From contig NZ_JAGGOW010000006.1 of assembly GCF_018614135.1 (NCBI RefSeq), positions 20,865 through 84,864 on the forward strand: a stretch of DNA of 64,000 nt, given 5' to 3'. Made by a program: the position numbers and the translations under genes. The stretch comes from Streptomyces sp. ISL-66. GTDB taxonomy: Bacteria > Actinomycetota > Actinomycetes > Streptomycetales > Streptomycetaceae. Positions 54,559 through 64,000 of this stretch are shown here, piece by piece (position 1 is the stretch's first letter; each line of letters starts with the position of its first letter). Below the pieces are notes generated by a model, which was not told the origin of the DNA, searched no databases, and was given only the letters and a program-made list of their open reading frames with translations.

Positions 54559-55716
54559 ATGACGAGCATCGGTGGAGCGGAGATGGTCGACTGGAACCTC
54601 GCGGTGGCGACCGCGATCCGGCTGGTACGGCCCGGCCCGGAGATCAGCAGGGACGAGGCACGGGCCGTCGTCGCGGAACTGCGCAGGCACGCCAAGACCT
54701 CCGAACGGCACGTGCGCGAGTTCACCCGGATGGTGCCGCAGGGCCCGGCCCCGCACGACACCCCCGTCCTCGTCGTGGACCGGGCCGGCTGGGTCAAGGC
54801 CAACGTGGCCGGCTTCCGGGAGCTCCTGGCGCCGCTGCTCGACAAGTTGCAGGAACGCCGCGCCGGCACCCCCGGCGCCGCCGTCCTCGGCACGGTCGGC
54901 GGCAAGATCACCGGCGTCGAGCTGGGCATGCTGCTCAGCTTCCTGGCCTCCCGCGTGCTCGGCCAGTACGAGACCTTCGCGCCCGCGAGCCCCGACCTGC
55001 CGGGCTCCGCCGCCGGCGGTGGCCGGCTGCTGCTCGTCGCGCCGAACATCGTGCACGTCGAGCGGGAGCTCGAGGTGGACCCGCACGACTTCCGGCTCTG
55101 GGTCTGCCTGCACGAGGAGACGCACCGTACCCAGTTCACGGCCGTCCCGTGGCTCCGCGAGCACATCGAGGGCGAGATCCAGACGTTCCTCGGCGCCACC
55201 GAAGTGGACCCGATGACCTTGCTGGAGCGGCTGCGGGAGGCCGCCCAGAGCTTCGCCGGGGCCCGCCCCGACGCGGAGCGCGGCGAAGAGGGCCGCTCGC
55301 TGGTCGAGCTCGTCCAGACCCCCGAGCAGCGCGAGGTGCTGGCCCGGCTCACCGCCGTCATGTCCCTGCTGGAGGGACACGCCGACTTCGTCATGGACGG
55401 GGTCGGCCCGGAGGTCGTGCCCTCGGTCGCCGAGATCCGCGAGAAGTTCCAGCAGCGCCGGGCCACGGGCGAGGGCCGCCTCGACGCGGCCCTGCGCAAG
55501 CTGCTCGGTCTCGACGCGAAGCTGCGCCAGTACCGCGACGGCGAGCGGTTCGTGCGCGCCGTCGTCGACCAGGTCGGCATGGACGGCTTCAACCGGGTGT
55601 GGACCTCGCCGAACACCCTCCCCACCAAGGCCGAGATCGCCAGCCCGGCGGACTGGGTGGCCCGGATCCACCGCAAGGGCCGCGAGCAGAGCGAAGGGGC
55701 GCGGGACGAAGCGTGA
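54559..55716 (+). CDS. Zinc-dependent metalloprotease (DUF2342 family)
   Basis: A 385-residue protein of the actinobacterial family sometimes called 'coenzyme F420 biosynthesis-associated' or zinc-dependent metalloprotease. The zinc motif HExxH is 'LWVCLHEETHRTQFTAVPWL' (about residue 195), with a third ligand probably in 'LLEGHADFVMDGVGPEVVPS'. Other marks are 'MVDWNLAVATAIRLVRPGPE' and 'DGFNRVWTSPNTLPTKAEIA'. Substrate unknown. ATG at 54,559. Its place between dacB and tilS is conserved in Streptomyces as I recall. Confidence 0.88.
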   Translation: MTSIGGAEMVDWNLAVATAIRLVRPGPEISRDEARAVVAELRRHAKTSERHVREFTRMVPQGPAPHDTPVLVVDRAGWVKANVAGFRELLAPLLDKLQERRAGTPGAAVLGTVGGKITGVELGMLLSFLASRVLGQYETFAPASPDLPGSAAGGGRLLLVAPNIVHVERELEVDPHDFRLWVCLHEETHRTQFTAVPWLREHIEGEIQTFLGATEVDPMTLLERLREAAQSFAGARPDAERGEEGRSLVELVQTPEQREVLARLTAVMSLLEGHADFVMDGVGPEVVPSVAEIREKFQQRRATGEGRLDAALRKLLGLDAKLRQYRDGERFVRAVVDQVGMDGFNRVWTSPNTLPTKAEIASPADWVARIHRKGREQSEGARDEA

Positions 55717-56028
55717 GGGGCGCGCCGCGGGGCGCGTGACGGGAAGGGCGGGACCGGAGGGAAGCGAACCGGGAGAAGTGGCCCGAGAGGCGTGAAGATG
55801 TCCCTCTGGGGGAAACAGCATCACCCGTCCGAGGGACCGTGGGGCGTGGAAGCGCGTGCGATGCTCGGGGAACGGCTCGGTTCTGTCACCATCATCGCAC
55901 TCTGAGTGACAACCCCCGTCCGCGGGGGCAGATCCGGACAGCACCCCCAGCGCACCACCCTCCCCCAACGCCTCCGAAGCGCCTCCGAGGCCTCCGAGGC
56001 ATCCGAACTCCACCGAAGGGCACCGGAC

Positions 56029-57150
56029 ATGGGTCCCCATCCTGCGGTCGCGGCGATACGCCTGGCGGTCCGCCGCGCACTCCACGACGTCCTCACCGAC
56101 CTCACCGACCGACCCGCTCACGCACCGGCTCCCCGCGTGGGCCGCCCCGGCCGCGCCCCCGGCGCCGCCGGACCCCTCGGCACCCCGGGGGCTCCCCACC
56201 GGCCCGCCCTCCCCGACAGCGCGCCGCTCGTCCTCGTCGCCTGCTCCGGCGGCGCCGACTCCATGGCGCTCGCCTCCGCCCTCGCGTTCGAAGCGCCCAA
56301 GCTCGGCATCCGGGCCGGCGGCATCACCGTGGACCACGGGCTCCAGGAAGGCTCGGCCCTGCGCGCCGCCGAGGTCGTCAGCCGCATGACCGCGCTGTGC
56401 CTCGACCCGGTCGAGTCCGTCGCCGTGCGCGTCGGCCGCGACGGCGGACCCGAAGCCGCCGCCCGCGACGCCCGCTATGCGGCCCTCGACGAGGCCGCCG
56501 ACCGCCTCGGCGCCGCCGCCGTGCTGCTCGGCCACACCCGGGACGACCAAGCGGAAACCGTCCTGCTGGGCCTCGCCCGCGGCTCCGGCATCCGCTCGCT
56601 CTCCGGAATGCCCGAAGTCTCCGGAGGCCCCGGCGCCTCCGGCCGCCGCCACCGCTACCGGCGCCCCTTCCTCCAGATCGACCGGCAGACCGCCCGCAAG
56701 GCCTGCATGGTCCAGTCCCTCGCCGTCTGGGACGACCCGCACAACATCGACCCCGCCTACACCCGCTCCCGGCTGCGCCACGAGGGACTGCCCGCCCTGG
56801 AGAAGGCGCTCGGCAAGGGAGTCGTCGAGGCGCTCGCCCGCACCGCCCAGCTCTCCCGCGACGACGCCGACGCCCTGGACGCCTGGGCCGCCGAGGCGGA
56901 GAACGGCGTACGCGACGAGGACGGCCGGCTCGAGTGCGCCAAGCTGTACGCGCTGCCCCCGGCCGTCCGCCGCCGGGTGCTGCGCCGGGCCGTCGTCGCG
57001 GCCGGTTCTCCCGCAGGCTCCCTCTTCGCCCGCCACATCGAGGAAGTCGACCGGCTCATCACCGGATGGCGCGGTCAGGGCGCCATCAATCTGCCCGGCC
57101 GGGTCGAGGCCCAGCGGCAGGGTGGCAGACTGGTCATCCGGCAGGGCTGA
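56029..57150 (+). CDS. tilS: tRNA(Ile)-lysidine synthetase
   Basis: A 373-residue N-type ATP pyrophosphatase that modifies the CAU anticodon of tRNA-Ile with lysine. The PP-loop is '[20 protein letters not shown]'; further family marks are '[20 protein letters not shown]', '[20 protein letters not shown]' and '[11 protein letters not shown]'-like '[20 protein letters not shown]', then a C-terminal helical domain. ATG at 56,029 has GAAGGG upstream; an upstream in-frame extension is low-complexity. Two-gene spacing of 65 bases to hpt suggests co-transcription. Confidence 0.93.
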   Translation: MGPHPAVAAIRLAVRRALHDVLTDLTDRPAHAPAPRVGRPGRAPGAAGPLGTPGAPHRPALPDSAPLVLVACSGGADSMALASALAFEAPKLGIRAGGITVDHGLQEGSALRAAEVVSRMTALCLDPVESVAVRVGRDGGPEAAARDARYAALDEAADRLGAAAVLLGHTRDDQAETVLLGLARGSGIRSLSGMPEVSGGPGASGRRHRYRRPFLQIDRQTARKACMVQSLAVWDDPHNIDPAYTRSRLRHEGLPALEKALGKGVVEALARTAQLSRDDADALDAWAAEAENGVRDEDGRLECAKLYALPPAVRRRVLRRAVVAAGSPAGSLFARHIEEVDRLITGWRGQGAINLPGRVEAQRQGGRLVIRQG

Positions 57151-57215
57151 TTGGTGCTGAAACACGGCTGAGTCCTCCGGGGTCACCCCCGGAGCCCCGG
57201 CCGACAACGAAAGTG

Positions 57216-57776
57216 ATGCGGGTGGACGAGAAGGACATGGGCAGCGACCTCCAGTCGGTGCTCATCACCAAGGAAGAGATCGACGCGAAGCTGGCCGAGC
57301 TGGCCGCGAAGATCGACGCGGAGTACGCGGACAAGGACCTGCTCATCGTCGGCGTCCTCAAGGGCGCGGTGATGGTGATGGCGGACCTGGCACGTGCCTT
57401 GTCCACCCCGCTCACCATGGACTGGATGGCGGTGTCCTCGTACGGCGCCGGGACCCAGTCCTCGGGCGTGGTCCGGATCCTCAAGGACCTGGACACCGAC
57501 ATCAAGGGCAAGCACGTCCTGATCGTCGAGGACATCATCGACTCGGGTCTGACCCTGTCGTGGCTGCTGTCGAACCTGGGCTCCCGCGAGCCGGCCTCCC
57601 TCGAGGTCGTCACGCTGCTGCGCAAGCCCGACGCCGCGAAGGTCGCGATCGACGTGAAGTGGGTCGGCTTCGACATCCCGAACGAGTTCGTCGTGGGCTA
57701 CGGCCTCGACTACGCGGAGAAGTACCGCAACCTGCCCTTCGTCGGCACGCTCGCCCCGCACGTCTACGGCGGCTGA
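57216..57776 (+). CDS. hpt: Hypoxanthine phosphoribosyltransferase
   Basis: A 186-residue purine salvage enzyme converting hypoxanthine or guanine plus PRPP to IMP or GMP. Marks: '[20 protein letters not shown]', the flexible-loop '[20 protein letters not shown]', PRPP motif '[20 protein letters not shown]' and '[20 protein letters not shown]'. ATG at 57,216 (a GTG directly before and an ATG eight codons later are alternatives). The tilS-hpt-ftsH order is widely conserved in bacteria. Confidence 0.95.
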   Translation: MRVDEKDMGSDLQSVLITKEEIDAKLAELAAKIDAEYADKDLLIVGVLKGAVMVMADLARALSTPLTMDWMAVSSYGAGTQSSGVVRILKDLDTDIKGKHVLIVEDIIDSGLTLSWLLSNLGSREPASLEVVTLLRKPDAAKVAIDVKWVGFDIPNEFVVGYGLDYAEKYRNLPFVGTLAPHVYGG

Positions 57777-57804
57777 ACCCGAGCGGACGAAACCTCCGAG
57801 CAGG

Positions 57805-57830
57805 GGAACCCTGGAACGATTCCCGCCGTT
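57805..57830 (+). promoter_or_regulatory. Candidate SigR-type promoter upstream of ftsH
   Basis: GGAAC (57,805-57,809) and GTT (57,828-57,830) with an 18-base spacer match the thiol-stress sigma factor consensus GGAAT-N18-GTT except one base. It lies about 140 bases before the ftsH start. Confidence 0.4.
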
Positions 57831-57970
57831 GGAGCATGGAAAGGCGGGTCCGTCAGCCGCCCCATGAGGCAGCGGGTGACAATACAGGGGTACATTCCGA
57901 AGAACAGTCTTTACTCACAGCAGCATTTACCTACGGGCAGGAGGGACGGGGTGCCTAGCGCCCCGTATGG

Positions 57971-60004
57971 ATGGACGTGAAGCGATACTTCCGTGGGCCG
58001 GTCATGTGGATCGTGCTGGCCGTCCTCGCCGTGGTCGTGTTGATGAACGTCGTCGGCTCCGGCGGCGGCTACAAGTCGGTGGAGACCAGCGAGGTCATCA
58101 AGGCGATCAACAGTGGCCAGGTGGACAGCGCCAAGCTGACCACCGGTGACAGCCAGATGATCAAGATCGAGCTGAAGAAGGACCAGAAGCTCGGCGACAA
58201 CGACGGCACCAAGTTCCAGGCCAACTACATCGGGGACCAGGGCGTACAGCTCGCCCAGAACCTCCAGACCAAGTACGAAGCCGGTCAGATCCCGGACGGA
58301 TACTCCGTCACGCCGGACAAGACCAGCCCGTTCCTGAGCGTGCTGCTCTCGCTGCTGCCGTTCGTCCTCATCGTCGTCGTCTTCCTGTTCCTGATGAATC
58401 AGATGCAGGGCGGCGGCTCCCGAGTGATGAACTTCGGGAAGTCCAAGGCCAAGCTCATCACCAAGGACACCCCGAAGACGACGTTCGCGGACGTCGCGGG
58501 CGCGGACGAGGCCGTCGAGGAGCTCCACGAGATCAAGGAGTTCCTCCAGGAGCCGGCGAAGTTCCAGGCCGTCGGCGCCAAGATCCCCAAGGGCGTGCTG
58601 CTGTACGGCCCGCCCGGCACCGGAAAGACCCTGCTCGCGCGTGCCGTCGCGGGCGAGGCCGGTGTCCCCTTCTACTCGATCTCCGGTTCCGACTTCGTCG
58701 AGATGTTCGTCGGCGTCGGTGCCTCGCGTGTCCGTGACCTGTTCGAGCAGGCCAAGGCCAACGCCCCGGCGATCGTCTTCGTCGACGAGATCGACGCCGT
58801 CGGCCGGCACCGCGGTGCGGGCCTGGGCGGCGGTCACGACGAGCGCGAGCAGACCCTCAACCAGCTGCTGGTCGAGATGGACGGCTTCGACGTGAAGGGC
58901 GGCGTCATCCTGATCGCCGCCACGAACCGTCCGGACATCCTCGACCCGGCCCTCCTGCGCCCCGGCCGCTTCGACCGCCAGATCGCGGTCGACCGTCCGG
59001 ACATGCAGGGCCGTCTGGAGATCCTCAAGGTCCACCAGAAGGGCAAGCCGGTCGCTCCGGACGTCGACCTGGGTGCTGTCGCCCGTCGCACGCCCGGCTT
59101 CACGGGTGCCGACCTCGCCAACGTCCTGAACGAGGCCGCGCTGCTCACGGCCCGCTCGGACCTGAAGCTGGTCGACAACCACGCGCTGGACGAGGCGATC
59201 GACCGCGTCGTGGCGGGTCCGCAGAAGCGGACCCGGATCATGTCGGACCGGGAAAAGAAGATCACCGCGTACCACGAGGGCGGACACGCCCTGGTCGCGG
59301 CGGCTTCCCCGAACTCCGACCCGGTCCACAAGATCACGATCCTGTCCCGCGGCCGTGCCCTGGGTTACACCATGGTCCTGCCCGACGAGGACAAGTACTC
59401 GACCACGCGCAACGAGATGCTCGACCAGCTGGCGTACATGCTGGGCGGGCGCGCGGCCGAGGAGCTGGTCTTCCACGACCCGACCACCGGTGCCGCGAAC
59501 GACATCGAGAAGGCCACGGCAACGGCCCGCGCGATGGTCACGCAGTACGGCATGACCGAGCGCCTCGGCGCGATCAAGTTCGGCGGGGACAACACCGAGC
59601 CGTTCCTGGGCCGCGAGATGTCGCACCCGCGGGACTACTCGGAAGAGGTCGCCGCGCTGGTCGACGAAGAGGTCAAGAAGCTCATCGAGACGGCGCACAA
59701 CGAGGCCTGGGAAATCCTGGTCGAGAACCGCGACGTGCTCGACAACCTCGTTCTCGCGCTGCTGGAGAAGGAGACGCTCAACAAGGAGCAGATCGCCGAG
59801 GTCTTCTCGACGATCGTGAAGCGCCCGGCCCGCCCGGCGTGGACCGGCTCCTCGCACCGCACCCCGTCGACCCGTCCGCCGGTGCTCTCTCCCAAGGAGC
59901 TCCAGCTGACGAACTCGGCGAACGGGTCCTCGGTGGCATCAGCGCCGGCCGTCTCGGTGGAGAAGGCCCCGGAACCCTCCCCGGAGGAGCGACCGGAGGC
60001 CTGA
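57971..60004 (+). CDS. ftsH: ATP-dependent zinc metalloprotease FtsH
   Basis: A 677-residue membrane AAA protease that degrades misfolded membrane and regulatory proteins. Two spans ('[20 protein letters not shown]' and '[17 protein letters not shown]') flank a periplasmic-type domain; the AAA module has Walker A '[20 protein letters not shown]', Walker B '[20 protein letters not shown]' and SRH '[20 protein letters not shown]'; the peptidase has HExGH as '[20 protein letters not shown]'. The C-terminal 60 residues are a Ser/Pro-rich tail typical of Streptomyces. All catalytic residues present. Confidence 0.96.
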   Translation: MDVKRYFRGPVMWIVLAVLAVVVLMNVVGSGGGYKSVETSEVIKAINSGQVDSAKLTTGDSQMIKIELKKDQKLGDNDGTKFQANYIGDQGVQLAQNLQTKYEAGQIPDGYSVTPDKTSPFLSVLLSLLPFVLIVVVFLFLMNQMQGGGSRVMNFGKSKAKLITKDTPKTTFADVAGADEAVEELHEIKEFLQEPAKFQAVGAKIPKGVLLYGPPGTGKTLLARAVAGEAGVPFYSISGSDFVEMFVGVGASRVRDLFEQAKANAPAIVFVDEIDAVGRHRGAGLGGGHDEREQTLNQLLVEMDGFDVKGGVILIAATNRPDILDPALLRPGRFDRQIAVDRPDMQGRLEILKVHQKGKPVAPDVDLGAVARRTPGFTGADLANVLNEAALLTARSDLKLVDNHALDEAIDRVVAGPQKRTRIMSDREKKITAYHEGGHALVAAASPNSDPVHKITILSRGRALGYTMVLPDEDKYSTTRNEMLDQLAYMLGGRAAEELVFHDPTTGAANDIEKATATARAMVTQYGMTERLGAIKFGGDNTEPFLGREMSHPRDYSEEVAALVDEEVKKLIETAHNEAWEILVENRDVLDNLVLALLEKETLNKEQIAEVFSTIVKRPARPAWTGSSHRTPSTRPPVLSPKELQLTNSANGSSVASAPAVSVEKAPEPSPEERPEA

Positions 60005-60020
60005 TCCCTCCCGGAATGGA

Positions 60021-60058
60021 TGCCGCGCCCCCCAGGTTCTAGCCTGGGGGGCGCGGCA
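60021..60058 (+). terminator. Terminator between ftsH and folE
   Basis: A perfect 16-bp stem (TGCCGCGCCCCCCAGG / CCTGGGGGGCGCGGCA) with a 6-base loop, followed by CTTTCAT. It ends ftsH transcription before folE, although the folE ribosome site is only about 30 bases on. Confidence 0.85.
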
Positions 60059-60098
60059 CTTTCATGTGCGCGCGAGCGAACACAGGAACGAGGAAGCA

Positions 60099-60707
60099 AT
60101 GACCGACCCAGTGACCCTGACCGGTGGCGAGGGCACGATCGGCGAGTTCGACGAGAAGCGCGCCGAGGCGGCCGTCCGCGAGCTCCTGATCGCGGTCGGC
60201 GAGGACCCTGACCGAGAGGGCTTGCTGGCGACCCCGGGGCGAGTGGCGCGGGCGTACAAGGAGATATTCGCCGGCCTCTACCAGAAGCCGGAGGAGGTCC
60301 TGACGACCACGTTTGACCTCGGCCACGACGAGATGGTCCTGGTGAAGGACATCGAGGTCATGAGTACCTGTGAGCACCACCTGGTGCCGTTCCACGGCGT
60401 GGCTCACGTCGGCTACATCCCGTCCACCGACGGCAAGATCACCGGCCTGTCGAAGCTGGCCCGCCTCGTGGACGTGTTCGCCCGCCGTCCCCAGGTGCAG
60501 GAGCGCCTCACCACCCAGATCGCCGAGTCGGTCATGGAGATCCTGGATCCGCGCGGGGTCATCGTGGTCATCGAGTGCGAGCACATGTGCATGACCATGC
60601 GCGGCGTCCGCAAGCCCGGCGCGAAGACCATCACCTCGGCCGTCCGCGGCCAGCTGCGCGATCCCGCGACCCGCAACGAGGCGATGAGCCTCATCATGGC
60701 GCGCTGA
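60099..60707 (+). CDS. folE: GTP cyclohydrolase I
   Basis: A 202-residue enzyme turning GTP into dihydroneopterin triphosphate, first step of folate synthesis. Marks: '[20 protein letters not shown]', zinc site '[20 protein letters not shown]' and '[20 protein letters not shown]', plus '[20 protein letters not shown]'. Zinc ligands (Cys, His, Cys) are present. ATG at 60,099 has GAGGAAG upstream. It faces the other folate genes across the DUF3180 gene. Confidence 0.96.
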   Translation: MTDPVTLTGGEGTIGEFDEKRAEAAVRELLIAVGEDPDREGLLATPGRVARAYKEIFAGLYQKPEEVLTTTFDLGHDEMVLVKDIEVMSTCEHHLVPFHGVAHVGYIPSTDGKITGLSKLARLVDVFARRPQVQERLTTQIAESVMEILDPRGVIVVIECEHMCMTMRGVRKPGAKTITSAVRGQLRDPATRNEAMSLIMAR

Positions 60708-60716
60708 CCGGGCGGA

Positions 60717-60759
60717 CACGGGGGATGTGGCCCGCCGGCGCAGAGCGGCGGCCCCCGTG
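60717..60759. terminator. Bidirectional hairpin between folE and the DUF3180 gene
   Basis: CACGGGGG (60,717-60,724) and CCCCCGTG (60,752-60,759) pair, with an inner CCGCCG/CGGCGG stem, in the gap between convergent genes. Confidence 0.65.
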
Positions 60760-60775
60760 CGCGGGACGCGTCCGG

Positions 60776-61261
60776 CTAAGCCCCGGCGGGGGCCTTCGTG
60801 GGGTCCTCGTCGTCCGGGAGTTTCAGGACGTGTTCCAGGAAGAGGGCCGCTGCGACGACCGCCGCGCCCGCCAGGACCGAGGAGCCGGCGTACCAGGTCT
60901 GGTCGCGGCGGGCCGGGACGTCCAGCGCGGTGGTCAGGAGGAAGACCCCGACGCCGCCGTAGGCGCCCGCGACCAGGGCCGCGACCAGCGCGCTGGCCTG
61001 GCCGAAGACCACCGCGCGGGCCGCCATCAGCGGCTCGACGCCCTTGGCGCCCGGCACCCGCTCGCGCTGGGCCTTCAGCCGGGCGCGCAGTGACAGGGCC
61101 GTCGCCAGCAGGACCGCCGCGATGACGCCGAGCACGATCGGCGCGGCCAGCGGGACGCCCGGCAGGGAGCCGTAGGAGTCCCACAGCCGGGCGCCCGCCC
61201 AGGACAGCACCCCGGCGACCGCGAAAATGCCCGCCAGGACCGCCGGCCTCAATTGCTTCAC
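60776..61261 (-). CDS. DUF3180 membrane protein
   Basis: A 161-residue protein with four hydrophobic spans: 'AVLAGIFAVAGVLSWAGARL', 'LAAPIVLGVIAAVLLATALS', 'AVVFGQASALVAALVAGAYG' and 'YAGSSVLAGAAVVAAALFLE'. The family is found next to folK in actinobacteria and has no known function. GTG at 61,261 has GGGGAG upstream. It follows folK by 95 bases in the same direction. The conserved 'EPLMAARAVVFGQASAL' loop lies between spans 2 and 3. Confidence 0.9.
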   Translation of the reverse strand: MKQLRPAVLAGIFAVAGVLSWAGARLWDSYGSLPGVPLAAPIVLGVIAAVLLATALSLRARLKAQRERVPGAKGVEPLMAARAVVFGQASALVAALVAGAYGGVGVFLLTTALDVPARRDQTWYAGSSVLAGAAVVAAALFLEHVLKLPDDEDPTKAPAGA

Positions 61262-61356
61262 GTGCCTGCTCCCCGCTCTGTGTGCGTACCCGGTGATCCT
61301 AAGTCTTCGGCCGCCTCCGGGGGACGCGGTCACCGGGCCCGCCCGGCGGGGGCGGA

Positions 61357-61965
61357 CTACTCGGGGAGGCGCAGTTCCAGGTCCCGACGCGGCGTGACGC
61401 CCGCGAGGCCCACGCCGTCCAGCAGCGCGGCGACGGCCCCGTGGCCCGGGATCTGCGCTTCGGGGTCGATGTCGAGCCAGGGGGCCAGCACGAAGGCGCG
61501 CTGGTGGGCGCGCGGGTGCGGGAGGGTGAGGACGGGATCGGCGGACACCACGTCGGCGTAGGCGACGATGTCGACGTCGATGGTGCGGGGACCCCAGCGC
61601 TCCTCGCGGACGCGGTCGAAGGCTTCCTCGATGGCCTGGCCGCGCTCCAGGAGGGAGCTGGGCGGCAGGGTGGTCTTCACCGAGACGACGGCGTTGAGGT
61701 ACGAGGGCTGCGAGCCGGGCTCCACGCCCCACGGCTCGGTCTCGTAGACGCAGGAGACGGCCTTGACCCGCAGACCCGGGGTGTCACCGAGGGCGTCGAT
61801 GGCGCCCTGCAGGGTCTCCAGCCGGTTGCCCAGGTTCGCACCGATCGCGACGACGGCCCACTTGGGGTTCGACAGCGTCACGTCCGCGGCGTCCACGGCC
61901 TCGACGACGGACGCCGGGACGGGTTGGACGGTGGGGTCGCTCTGGGCGTTCATTCCGTTGTTCAC
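61357..61965 (-). CDS. folK: 2-amino-4-hydroxy-6-hydroxymethyldihydropteridine pyrophosphokinase
   Basis: A 202-residue HPPK that transfers pyrophosphate from ATP to the pterin. Marks: 'WAVVAIGANLGNRLETLQGA', 'VYETEPWGVEPGSQPSYLNA', 'RWGPRTIDVDIVAYADV' (metal-binding Asp pair) and 'LTLPHPRAHQRAFVLAPWLD'. GTG at 61,965 overlaps the folB stop (GTGA) and has GGAG upstream; an ATG four codons later is the other option. The N-terminal 30 residues precede the usual HPPK start and are typical of Streptomyces. Confidence 0.94.
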   Translation of the reverse strand: MNNGMNAQSDPTVQPVPASVVEAVDAADVTLSNPKWAVVAIGANLGNRLETLQGAIDALGDTPGLRVKAVSCVYETEPWGVEPGSQPSYLNAVVSVKTTLPPSSLLERGQAIEEAFDRVREERWGPRTIDVDIVAYADVVSADPVLTLPHPRAHQRAFVLAPWLDIDPEAQIPGHGAVAALLDGVGLAGVTPRRDLELRLPE

Positions 61966-62321
61966 ACGCGGCTCCGGGTGATCGTGATGGTCACGTCGTC
62001 GAAGGGGACGGTGATGGGTGCGTCCGGCTTGTGGACGACGACCTCCACCTGGGCGACCGCCTCGTGCTTGAGGCACTGCTGGGCGATCCGCTCGGCGAGC
62101 GTCTCGATCAGGTCGACCGGCTCTCCTTGAACCACGTCGACGACTTCCTCCGCCACTACCCCATAGTGCACGGTCTTAGCCAGGTCGTCCCCGGCCGCCG
62201 CGGGACGGGTGTCGAGGTGGAGCACCAGGTCGACGATGAAGGTCTGGCCTTCCTCGCGTTCCCGGGGAAAGACGCCGTGGTGCCCGCGAGCCTTGAGGCC
62301 GCGCAGCGCGACACGATCCAC
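61962..62321 (-). CDS. folB: Dihydroneopterin aldolase
   Basis: A 119-residue enzyme making hydroxymethyldihydropterin. Marks: 'DRVALRGLKARGHHGVFPRE', 'GQTFIVDLVLHLDTRPAAAG', 'KTVHYGVVAEEVVDVV', 'PVDLIETLAERIAQQCLKHE' and 'VHKPDAPITVPFDDVTITIT'. GTG at 62,321 has GGAG upstream. Coupled to folK by a 4-base overlap. The 130 bases upstream to the NTF2 gene contain no gene. Confidence 0.94.
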   Translation of the reverse strand: MDRVALRGLKARGHHGVFPREREEGQTFIVDLVLHLDTRPAAAGDDLAKTVHYGVVAEEVVDVVQGEPVDLIETLAERIAQQCLKHEAVAQVEVVVHKPDAPITVPFDDVTITITRSRV

Positions 62322-62451
62322 GCGAATCACTCCTGCTTTTCGTAGGTTTTCCGGTCCGGGACTCCCCGGATCCATGGGCCTACGCCGAGTGCGGTCGGCG
62401 TCGTCCATCTTCGAATTTACCTGCGAAATACCCCGGGCCCCGACGGAGGGG

Positions 62452-62895
62452 TCAGGAGGGGTCGTCCTCGTCGTCCTCGTCGGAGTCCGTGAGGACGGGA
62501 GAACCGTGGTGCGACCAGAGCCGCCAGCCCTCGGATGTGCGTCGGAACACATTCGTGGCGACGACGAGCTGGCCGACGAGCGGGCCCAGTTCACCGCCGT
62601 CCTCGGCGGGTCCGCCGCTGAGGATGTTCTCCGTACACGTCACCAGGGCGGTGTCGCCGATGACGGTGACCTTGGTGTCGGTGAGGAAGAACTGGATGTA
62701 CTCGGTGTGGGACATGATCAGCGCGTACGAGCGCAGTACCTCGCCGCGTCCCGAGAGGACGGGCCAGCCCGGGTGCACGCAGGAGATCTCGTCTTCGAGC
62801 CAGAGCGCCGACAGTACGTCGAAGTCCCCCTGCTCCATGGCCTCGTAGAAGGCCGTGTTGACCTCTTCGACGGCTTCGATGTCGGTACGGCTCAC
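62452..62895 (-). CDS. NTF2-like (SnoaL/DUF4440-type) protein in the folate cluster
   Basis: A 147-residue cone-shaped-fold protein: 'DIEAVEEVNTAFYEAMEQGD', 'VLSALWLEDEISCVHPGWPV', 'SGRGEVLRSYALIMSHTEYI', 'VATNVFRRTSEGWRLWSHHG', then an acidic tail. It overlaps the folP stop by 4 bases, so it is translated from the folP message. Its position between folP and folB is conserved in Streptomyces as I remember; whether it acts on a pterin is unknown. Confidence 0.88.
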   Translation of the reverse strand: MSRTDIEAVEEVNTAFYEAMEQGDFDVLSALWLEDEISCVHPGWPVLSGRGEVLRSYALIMSHTEYIQFFLTDTKVTVIGDTALVTCTENILSGGPAEDGGELGPLVGQLVVATNVFRRTSEGWRLWSHHGSPVLTDSDEDDEDDPS

Positions 62896-63830
62896 CTTGT
62901 CCCTTCCTCGGTGCTGCGGGTGCTGTGGGTACCGCGGGCGCCGTGGGTACGGGTGCCACGGAATGCCCCTTCCACGGCGCGGGCCACCCGAACCGCGTCG
63001 GCGCTCGCCCGTACCTCGTGGACCCGCACGGCCCAGGCGCCCTGCTGGGCGGCTATCGCGGAGACGGCCGCGGTGGCGGCGTCGCGTTCGCGGGCGGGCG
63101 GCGGGGAAGCGCCGTCGGCGCCGGCCAGCACCCGGCCGAGGAAACGCTTCCTCGACGCGGCGACCAGCAGCGGGAAGCCGAGCGTGCGGAGCTCGGGGAG
63201 GTGGGCGACCAGGGCCAGGTCGTGCTCGGCGTTCTTCGCGAAGCCCAGACCCGGGTCGACGATGATCCGCTCGGGGGAGATCCCGCCGGACACGACCGCG
63301 TCGATGCGGGTCCGCAGCTCGGCGGTGACCTCGGCGAGGACGTCGTCGTAGACGGCGAGGCTGTTCATGCCGTCGCTGAAGCCGCGCCAGTGCATGACGA
63401 CGAACGGCACCTCGGCGGCGGCCACGGCCGGAATCATGCCGGGGTCGGCGAGGCCGCCGCTGACGTCGTTGACCAGCATCGCGCCGGCGGCGACCGCCTG
63501 GGCGGCGACGGAGGCGCGCATGGTGTCCACGGAGACCGCGACGCCTTCGGAGGCGAGGCCCCGGACGACGGGGACGACGCGGCGCAGCTCCTCCTCCTCG
63601 TCGACGCGGGAGGCGCCGGGGCGGGTGGACTCACCGCCGACGTCCACCAGGTCGGCGCCCTGGGCGACGAGGTCGAGACCGCGCTTGACGGCGGCGGTGG
63701 TGTCGAACCAGCGGCCGCCGTCGGAGAAGGAGTCGGGGGTGACGTTGACGACGCCCATGACCCCGCAGCGGTCCCACTCCGGCAGCCCTGTGACCCGGCC
63801 CCTGTCGGCTGCCGCGCGCTTCGTGTTCAT
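62892..63830 (-). CDS. folP: Dihydropteroate synthase
   Basis: A 312-residue enzyme joining pterin and p-aminobenzoate; target of sulfonamides. Marks: 'VMGVVNVTPDSFSDGGRWFD', 'LVAQGADLVDVGGESTRPGA', 'VAVSVDTMRASVAAQAVAAG', 'MLVNDVSGGLADPGM', 'IIVDPGLGFAKNAEHDLALV', 'LLVAASRKRFLGRVL' and the C-terminal 'AWAVRVHEVRASADAVRVA'. All substrate loops are present. ATG at 63,830 is chosen; an upstream extension is Pro/Gly-rich. The tail beyond the domain (about 30 residues, Thr/Arg/Gly) is unconserved. The last 170 bases of the window hold only GC-rich sequence. Confidence 0.94.
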   Translation of the reverse strand: MNTKRAAADRGRVTGLPEWDRCGVMGVVNVTPDSFSDGGRWFDTTAAVKRGLDLVAQGADLVDVGGESTRPGASRVDEEEELRRVVPVVRGLASEGVAVSVDTMRASVAAQAVAAGAMLVNDVSGGLADPGMIPAVAAAEVPFVVMHWRGFSDGMNSLAVYDDVLAEVTAELRTRIDAVVSGGISPERIIVDPGLGFAKNAEHDLALVAHLPELRTLGFPLLVAASRKRFLGRVLAGADGASPPPARERDAATAAVSAIAAQQGAWAVRVHEVRASADAVRVARAVEGAFRGTRTHGARGTHSTRSTEEGTR

Positions 63831-64000
63831 ACGTCCAGGGTATGGGCCGTGGCCATGACCGCTGCTCGGGCGGCCTGAAGGACCACTGGAAGGACCGCCG
63901 CCGGGCCGCTGGAAGGGCAAGCCGCCCGGCCCAGGAAGGACCGCCGCCCGGGCCGCGGGTCCCGGCCGCCCGGGCCGCCCGCCCGCACCCGCCGCCCGGC

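Noticed and set aside
63831..64000. Gene at the right edge
   Set aside because: The sequence is Pro/Gly/Arg low-complexity in every frame and no start with ribosome site is visible.

Overview
The window is very GC-rich, starts many genes with GTG or TTG, and carries typical actinobacterial families (DUF397/Scr1-type regulators, a TipA-type regulator with its signature promoter, DUF3180, a SigE-type sigma factor). Its right part has the conserved Streptomyces order dacB - metalloprotease - tilS - hpt - ftsH - folE - folP/folB/folK. I read it as a Streptomyces (or very close relative) chromosome. Species cannot be told from the sequence alone.

Region 1 (1-19,088) is the right part of a siphovirus-type prophage, transcribed mostly leftward. 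From right to left it has an immunity region (repressor, divergent promoters, three matching palindromic operators), small early genes (one broken by a G6-tract frameshift), terminase, an HNH nuclease, portal, MuF protein, an RMF-like mini-protein, scaffold, major capsid protein, connector genes, tail tube, a frameshifting tail chaperone and the start of the tape measure, which runs off the left edge. One gene is inverted inside the head cluster: a leaderless, apparently independently expressed gene for a predicted SRA-like plus PD-(D/E)XK nuclease. No integrase is visible; it would lie left of the window.

Region 2 (19,046-28,861) is a compact island of about 9.8 kb between two identical 43-bp copies of the 3' half of a tRNA-Thr(CGT) gene, each still followed by a terminator hairpin. 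It holds a complete four-gene Wadjet (JetABCD) anti-plasmid system in one translationally coupled operon, plus a Uma2-type nuclease, and no integrase. Short repeat pairs sit just inside both ends. The layout is tandem accretion of two elements at one tRNA gene whose intact copy should lie left of the window.

Region 3 (28,900-43,900) is variable chromosome: a small membrane and secreted protein pair, an MFS exporter with a minisatellite-encoded loop, a flavin reductase and a divergent TetR regulator with clear operators, a GNAT protein, a SigE-type sigma factor with a partner membrane protein, a second PolA-type polymerase, a DUF2786 protein, a FUSC-type membrane protein broken at a palindromic repeat, and a DUF397 / ATPase / XRE trio marked by three identical palindromes.

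Region 4 (43,900-64,000) is core chromosome: aldehyde dehydrogenase, penicillin-binding protein 2, DinB, PadR and TipA-type regulators, DedA, ThrE exporter, inorganic pyrophosphatase, D-Ala-D-Ala carboxypeptidase, zinc metalloprotease, TilS, Hpt, FtsH and the folate genes folE, folK, folB and folP.
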